This document shows positions 59,585 to 64,000 of a stretch of 64,000 bases of DNA, piece by piece (position 1 is the stretch's first letter; every line of letters starts with the position of its first letter). The stretch is from Streptomonospora mangrovi (GTDB lineage Bacteria; Actinomycetota; Actinomycetes; Streptosporangiales; Streptosporangiaceae): positions 1-64,000 of the forward strand of contig NZ_JAJAQC010000033.1 in assembly GCF_027604915.1 (NCBI RefSeq). Direction: 5' to 3'. A program made the position numbers and the translations under genes. Under the pieces are notes generated by a model, which saw only the letters and a list, made by a program, of their open reading frames with translations, had not been told where the DNA came from and did no database searches.

Positions 59585-60577
59585 CTAACCGCTCCGTCCG
59601 GCGAGCGCGGTGCGCGGCAGCGCGTCGGCGGGGAAGGGCGCCAGGTAGGTCTGCCGGGCGGCCCACTCCACGCCCTCGGCCGCGCAAAGGCGGCGGATCA
59701 GCGCCGCCGGGACGCCGAGGGGGAGGTCGCCGCGCCGGTAGCGCTCGACGGCGTCGAGCACCTCGCGCCGTGCGGTGTCGTCCAGCAGGCCGCTGACCAT
59801 GCCGAAGGCGTGCTGGAGCGCGTTGGCGTGCGTGCCGGGGGTGGTGGGCCGCTCCAGCGCGCGGGTGAAGGCGGCGGTGTAGTCGCGTTCGACCTCGGCG
59901 CGCGGCCGGTCACCCGCCCGTGCGGCCACGCGGCCCGCCGCGCGGTAGCCCTCGGGCGAGTGCGCCATCAACTGGAGCTTGTGGCGGGCGTGGAAGGCGA
60001 CGAGATCGCGGGGCCGCCACGCGCCGCCGTCCGCGTCCTCGTCCGCGTCGGCCGCACCGCCCCCACGGCCCGTGTCCGCCGCACTCCTCGTGTCCTCGGG
60101 CACCCCCTCGAACAGGGCGCGCAGCCGGGCGCGGGCGAACACCCGCTCCACGAAGTGCTCCCGCAGAGTGTCGTCGGTGAGCCGCCCCGCCTCCTCCACC
60201 GGCAGGTCGGGCCGAAGCTCGGCAAGCCGCGACGCGAACGCTCCGCCCCCGTCCACCACCACGCAGCCGTCGAGCCGCCCCAGCACGGCACGGCGGCGGC
60301 CGTCCCGCTCGCCCGCATCCCGCGAGCCCGCCGCGTCCCCCTCCCCCTGCGCCCCCGCGCGGGAGGTGCCAAGCCCGATCTCGGCCTCGGGGCGGATCGG
60401 CACCCGGTCGAGGTGGCGGTCCAGCGCCTCGGTGAGGAGGCGAAGACCCGCCGCGCCACCGTCCGGGCGCGCGCGGGCGGCGAGCAGGCGGGCGGGGACC
60501 CCGATCCGGGGCCGGGTGCGGGGGTCGGGGAGGCCGGAACCGGAGGGGGCGTCCGGGCGGGCGGCGGCGGGGTCCAT
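59585..60577 (-). CDS. DUF523-DUF1722 protein (YbgA-like)
   Basis: A 330-residue protein starting at ATG 60577. The N-terminal half is DUF523 (RPRIGVPARLLAARARPDGG, IRPEAEIGLGTSR), lacking the usual Cys at SSCLLG. The C-terminal half is the YbgA domain DUF1722 (LVAFHARHKLQLMAHSPEGYR, GLLDDTARREVLDAVERYRRG). In enterobacteria ybgA sits next to the photolyase gene phr; here they are divergent neighbours 102 bp apart, so a link to light or DNA repair is plausible. Biochemical function unknown. Confidence 0.88.
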   Translation of the reverse strand: MDPAAARPDAPSGSGLPDPRTRPRIGVPARLLAARARPDGGAAGLRLLTEALDRHLDRVPIRPEAEIGLGTSRAGAQGEGDAAGSRDAGERDGRRRAVLGRLDGCVVVDGGGAFASRLAELRPDLPVEEAGRLTDDTLREHFVERVFARARLRALFEGVPEDTRSAADTGRGGGAADADEDADGGAWRPRDLVAFHARHKLQLMAHSPEGYRAAGRVAARAGDRPRAEVERDYTAAFTRALERPTTPGTHANALQHAFGMVSGLLDDTARREVLDAVERYRRGDLPLGVPAALIRRLCAAEGVEWAARQTYLAPFPADALPRTALAGRSG

Positions 60578-60679
60578 GTCGGCGGCCCTACCCGCTCTGA
60601 CCTGCCCGAACCTTGACATCACCGGGGGTAGTGTCGCCACTACACCCGCCCGTTGCCGAGGGACGGAGGAGGCCCGCCC

Positions 60680-61993
60680 GTGCGGCCGACCATCGTGCTG
60701 TTCACCCGCGACCTGCGCACGCACGACCATCCCGCGCTGGCGGCCGCCGAGGAGCGCGGCGGCGGCGTGGTGCCGCTCTTCGTGCTCGACCCCACCGTGC
60801 TCACCCGCTCGGCGCGCAACCGGATCGCCTACCTGCGCGAGGCCCTGGCCGACCTCCGGGACGGCCTGCGCGCGGTGGGCGCCGACCTCGTGGTGCGCTC
60901 CGGCGACACCGTCGCCGAGACGGTGCGGGTGGCGCGGGCGGTGGAGGCCGAGCGCGTGCACCTCAGCGCCGACGTCAGCGCCTTCGCCGCCGACCGCGCC
61001 CGCCGCCTGCGTGCCGCCGGTGCGCGGGAGCGGTTCGCCGTCGCGGAGTTCCCCGGCGTCACCGTGGTGCCGCCCGGCGGACTGGTACCGGCGACCGGCG
61101 ACCACTACAAGGTGTTCACCCCCTACTGGCGGGCGTGGGAGGCGCGCCCGTGGCGCCGCGCCGAGCGCCCGCCGCGTCGGCTCGGCCCCCTGCCCGAAGG
61201 GCTGGACGCGGGCGCGCTGCCCGGCGAGGAGTGCGTGGAGCGGGGCACCGGGCGGCTGTCCCCGCGCCGGATCCGCGGCGGCGAGGGCGCCGCGCGCGAG
61301 CGGATGCGCCGGTGGCTGCGCGGCGGCTGCTCCGGCTACGGCGAGGACCACGACGACCTCGCCGCCGACGCGACCTCCCGCCTCAGCGCCGACCTGCGGT
61401 TCGGCTGCCTGTCGCCGCTGGAACTGGCGCGCGCCGCCCGCGAACGCGGCGGCTGCGACCCCTTCGTGCGGCAACTGGCCTGGCGCGACTTCCACCACCA
61501 GGTGTGCGCGGCCTTCCCGCTGCTGGCCCGGCGCGACTACCGGCCGCGCGACACCCGCTGGCGCGACGACGACGCCGCGTTCGCCGCCTGGTGCGAGGGC
61601 CGCACCGGGGTCCCGGTCGTCGACGCGGGCATGCGCCAACTGCTGGAGGAGGGGTTCATGCACAACCGCGCCCGCCTCATCACGGCCGCGTTCCTGACCC
61701 GCGAACTGCGGGTGCACTGGCGGCGCGGCGGCGACCACTTCCACGCGCTGCTGACCGACGGCGACATCGCCGACAACTACGGCAACTGGCAGTGGGTTGC
61801 GGGCACCGGCAACGACACCCGGCCCAACCGCTCATTCAACGTTTTGCGGCAGTCGCGCCGGTTCGACCCCCGGGGCGACTACATCCGGCGGTACGTGGCG
61901 GAGCTGGCCGACGTCCCGGCCCCGCGGATCCACGCGCCGTGGGAGTCGGCCCGGCCCGCGTCGGGCTACCCGGAACCGCTGTTCGACGTGTGA
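60680..61993 (+). CDS. phr: Deoxyribodipyrimidine photolyase
   Basis: A 437-residue photolyase from GTG 60680, nine bases after GGAGGA. The N-terminal antenna domain begins VLFTRDLRTHDHPAL; the FAD domain has GCLSPLELARA, RQLAWRDFHHQV, GMRQLLEEGFMHNRARLITAAFL, and NYGNWQWVAGTGNDTRPNR, with the Trp residues of the electron-transfer chain. It repairs UV-induced cyclobutane dimers with light. The asparagine and length fit class I CPD photolyases. Confidence 0.95.
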   Translation: MRPTIVLFTRDLRTHDHPALAAAEERGGGVVPLFVLDPTVLTRSARNRIAYLREALADLRDGLRAVGADLVVRSGDTVAETVRVARAVEAERVHLSADVSAFAADRARRLRAAGARERFAVAEFPGVTVVPPGGLVPATGDHYKVFTPYWRAWEARPWRRAERPPRRLGPLPEGLDAGALPGEECVERGTGRLSPRRIRGGEGAARERMRRWLRGGCSGYGEDHDDLAADATSRLSADLRFGCLSPLELARAARERGGCDPFVRQLAWRDFHHQVCAAFPLLARRDYRPRDTRWRDDDAAFAAWCEGRTGVPVVDAGMRQLLEEGFMHNRARLITAAFLTRELRVHWRRGGDHFHALLTDGDIADNYGNWQWVAGTGNDTRPNRSFNVLRQSRRFDPRGDYIRRYVAELADVPAPRIHAPWESARPASGYPEPLFDV

Positions 61994-62081
61994 GGGCGGC
62001 CCCGCCGCCGCCCGGGGAGTCCCGTCCCGTATCGCCGATTGACACCGCACCGCCGCCCATTTACCTTTCATCACCTAATAG

Positions 62082-62095
62082 CTTTGCATCCAAAG
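62082..62095. promoter_or_regulatory. AT-rich promoter patch with CTTTG-N4-CAAAG palindrome
   Basis: CTTTGCATCCAAAG is a perfect 5-4-5 inverted repeat inside a 40-bp AT-rich island (62060-62100), the most AT-rich stretch of this end of the window, 18 bp before the start of the nitroreductase-hemerythrin gene. It resembles MarR/HxlR-type sites (TTTGnnnnCAAA). Confidence 0.5.
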
Positions 62096-62112
62096 ATAAA
62101 TGGACGGGCACC

Positions 62113-63081
62113 ATGACCGACATGTCTGACAGGACTGACGGGTCTAACGGGTCTGAGACCACGACGGAGGAACCGAGCCCCGCCGCCTTCAACCGGCGGG
62201 TCATCGCGGAGTTCCGGGCCAACGGCGGCGCGGTGGGCGGGATGTTCGCGGGGGCGCCGCTGGTGCTCCTCACCACCGCCGGGGCGCGGACCGGGCGGCC
62301 CCACACCAACCCCGCCGTGTACGCGCGCGACGGCGAGCGCCTGCTGGTGTTCGCCTCCAACGCCGGAGGCCCGCGCAACCCCGCCTGGTACCACAACCTG
62401 CTGGCCCACCCGCAGGTCACGGTGGAGATCGGCGACGGGCGCGGCGGGGTGGCGGTGCACGCGGCGCGCGCCGTGCCGCTCGACGGGGAGGAGCGCGACC
62501 GCCAGTACGCGCTCCAGGCCGAGCGCGACCCCGCGTTCGCCGCCTACCAGGACGCGACGGCGCGCACCATCCCGGTCGTGGCCCTGCACCTGCTCGACCT
62601 CACCGGCGACCCCGAACGCGGCCGGGCCATCGGCGAGCAACTCAAGCGCCACCACGACGACCTGCGCGCCCAGGTCGGGCGGGTGCGCGCGGCCGTGGAC
62701 CGCCGCCTCGCCGAGGGGGCGCCGGACACCGGCGCGAACGTCGCGGCGGCGGCCAGGCCGGAGGGCGGTGCCGACCTCATGGCGCACTGCCTGTCCCTGT
62801 GCGACGCGCTTGGCCTGCACCACATCCGCGAGGACGGCGCGTTCACCGCCTTCGAGGCGGCCTACCCCCACCTCCGCCCCGCCGTCACCCGCCTGCGCGC
62901 GGAGCACCGCGCGGTGGCCGACCTGCTCACCGACCTGCGCACCCTCCTCCGCGAGGACACCCCCACCCCCGACCTCCCGGCCCTGCGCGCCGACCTCGCC
63001 CGCATCGACGCCGAACTGGACCGCCACTTCACCTACGAGGAGGAGTCCCTACTCCCACCCCTGGGAGTCGCCACCCGCTAG
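62113..63081 (+). CDS. F420-type nitroreductase fused to a hemerythrin domain
   Basis: A 322-residue two-domain protein from ATG 62113 (ATG 62122 possible). Residues about 20-160 are a deazaflavin (F420)-dependent nitroreductase of the Ddn family (LLTTAGARTGRPHTNPAVYARDG, FASNAGGPRNPAWYHNLLAHPQVTVEIG). Residues about 175-320 are a hemerythrin-like HHE domain with the metal ligands in LKRHHDDLR, LGLHHIREDGAF, AEHRAVADLL and HFTYEEESLLPPL. The fusion joins a hydride-transfer fold to a di-iron oxygen/NO-sensing fold. Such proteins may detoxify quinones or reactive oxygen/nitrogen; actual function unproven. Confidence 0.9.
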   Translation: MTDMSDRTDGSNGSETTTEEPSPAAFNRRVIAEFRANGGAVGGMFAGAPLVLLTTAGARTGRPHTNPAVYARDGERLLVFASNAGGPRNPAWYHNLLAHPQVTVEIGDGRGGVAVHAARAVPLDGEERDRQYALQAERDPAFAAYQDATARTIPVVALHLLDLTGDPERGRAIGEQLKRHHDDLRAQVGRVRAAVDRRLAEGAPDTGANVAAAARPEGGADLMAHCLSLCDALGLHHIREDGAFTAFEAAYPHLRPAVTRLRAEHRAVADLLTDLRTLLREDTPTPDLPALRADLARIDAELDRHFTYEEESLLPPLGVATR

Positions 63082-63338
63082 GCAGGAACGGCAAAGGGGC
63101 GGGGGGCCGCTGCGGCACATCACCGCGCCCCCGTCGCACACCCCCACCACCGGCCCGCGAACCGATGGCCGCCCGCTGCGACCCCGCCGCCTACTCCTCC
63201 GACGTGGGATGTATACGGTAGCCGGGAGCGCGGCCGCCCCCTGAAGGGTGGCTGTCGCCGCACCCTGCCTTCCCCTCCCCCGTCCGTCGCTCCGCCCCTC
63301 TCGTCGTTCGTCCCGCCCGCAAGGAGGAACCAGCACCC

Positions 63339-64000
63339 ATGCCCATGTTCACCACCCGGCCCGAGCTGCGCGGGTCGTTCGGCATGGCCGCGTCGACCCA
63401 CTGGCTGGCCACCGGGGTCGCCATGTCGGTCCTGGAGCGCGGCGGCAACGCCTTCGACGCCGCCGTCGCCGCCGGGTTTACCCTCCAGGTGGTCGAGCCG
63501 CACCTCAACGGGCCGGCGGGCGAGGTCCCCATCATCTTCCAGGCGGCCGGCGCCACCCCCACCGTGGTCTGCGGCCAGGGCCCCGCGCCCGCCGCCGCCA
63601 CCCCCGACGCCTTCGCCGGGCTCGACCGCATCCCCGGCAGCGGCGTGCTCCCGGCCTGCGTCCCCGGCGCGTTCGACGCCTGGCTGCTGCTGGCCCGCGA
63701 CCACGGCACCCTGCCACTGCGCGACCTGCTGGAACCGGCCATCGGCTACGCCCGGCGCGGATACCCCGTCACCCCCCACATCGTCGGCCACGTCACCGCC
63801 GTGCGGGAGGTCTTCACCCGGCACTGGCCCTCCTCGGCCGCGCTGTGGCTGTCGGGCGGCGCGCCGCCCGCGCTTGACTCCTTCCACACCAACCCCGCCC
63901 TCGCCGACACCTACGAGCGCGTCGTCACCGAGGCCGAGGCCGCCGGGAGCACCCGCGAGCAGCGCATCAACGCCGCCCGCCGCATCTGGCGCGAGGGCTT
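63339..64000 (+). CDS. Gamma-glutamyltransferase family protein (5-prime part)
   Basis: The frame starts at ATG 63339 after AAGGAGGAA and remains open to the window edge (220 codons seen). The N-terminal GMAASTHWLATGVAMSVLERGGNAFDAAVAAGF, LNGPAGEVPIIF and PGAFDAWLLL are those of the gamma-glutamyltransferase large subunit, usually about 550-600 residues. The catalytic Thr would lie beyond the edge. The 257 bp upstream show no gene. Confidence 0.88.
   Translation, partial: MPMFTTRPELRGSFGMAASTHWLATGVAMSVLERGGNAFDAAVAAGFTLQVVEPHLNGPAGEVPIIFQAAGATPTVVCGQGPAPAAATPDAFAGLDRIPGSGVLPACVPGAFDAWLLLARDHGTLPLRDLLEPAIGYARRGYPVTPHIVGHVTAVREVFTRHWPSSAALWLSGGAPPALDSFHTNPALADTYERVVTEAEAAGSTREQRINAARRIWREG

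Noticed and set aside
59585-61744. 719-codon frame covering the ybgA-like gene
   Set aside because: The upstream part is antisense to the photolyase; the conserved DUF523 start near 60577 marks the real gene.

Overview
The window is about 64 kb of very GC-rich DNA (most genes have G or C at nearly every third codon position) with GTG starts, 4-bp ATGA/GTGA overlaps, F420-dependent enzymes, Ala/Pro-rich linkers and perfect GC hairpins between convergent genes. This points to a filamentous actinomycete. A relative of Nocardiopsis/Streptomonospora or Streptomyces is my guess; nothing in the window fixes the genus. No rRNA, tRNA, CRISPR array, phage or transposase gene was seen.

Region 1 (226-23833) is a non-ribosomal metallophore cluster. 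A minus-strand operon runs from NRPS 1 (ArCP-Cy-A-PCP-Cy-A-PCP) through NRPS 2 (docking-Cy-A-MT-PCP-TE), a saccharopine-dehydrogenase-like reductase, a 62-codon coupled ORF, a thiazolinyl imide reductase, an editing thioesterase and a methyltransferase to two ABC half-transporters of the YbtP/YbtQ type. Divergently lies an aryl-AMP ligase, followed by convergent isochorismatase and 2,3-dihydro-DHB dehydrogenase genes. Together they predict an aryl-capped three-ring chain: 2,3-dihydroxybenzoate, then a Thr/Ser-like (or Cys) residue, then two Cys, with an N-methylated thiazolidine. A perfect 10-1-10 palindrome of Zur type sits in the divergent promoter, and a second, weaker one sits before the dehydrogenase. 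The product may therefore be a zinc-responsive chelator like coelibactin rather than a plain iron siderophore. No isochorismate synthase is visible.

Region 2 (24142-25415) is a two-gene unit: a 38-residue charged peptide with an Asp-Gly, overlapping by 4 bp an O-methyltransferase of the protein-L-isoaspartate type. This is the architecture of imiditide (aspartimide) RiPP loci and is the most interesting small system here.

Region 3 (25612-37839) holds an SDR/TetR divergent pair, a complete Kdp potassium system (kdpD divergent; a small membrane ORF, then kdpF, A, B, C; a large hairpin; then kdpE), and a LysR/serine-hydrolase divergent pair.

Region 4 (38031-52404) is mostly housekeeping and stress genes: a Tat-type metallo-hydrolase, an SF2 helicase with a membrane segment, two quinone oxidoreductases, a phosphoesterase, an SDR, Hsp20, an F420 LLM oxidoreductase, a DUF2267 protein, a sulfotransferase, and an FAD monooxygenase/TetR pair with two matching operators.

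Region 5 (52430-64000) covers a GH36 alpha-galactosidase, a LacI regulator, an MHS-family transporter with a sulfatase, a ybgA/photolyase divergent pair, an F420-type nitroreductase fused to a hemerythrin domain, and a gamma-glutamyltransferase cut by the right edge.

The first 90 bases repeat part of NRPS 1, and long G runs follow, so the left edge is probably an assembly artefact.
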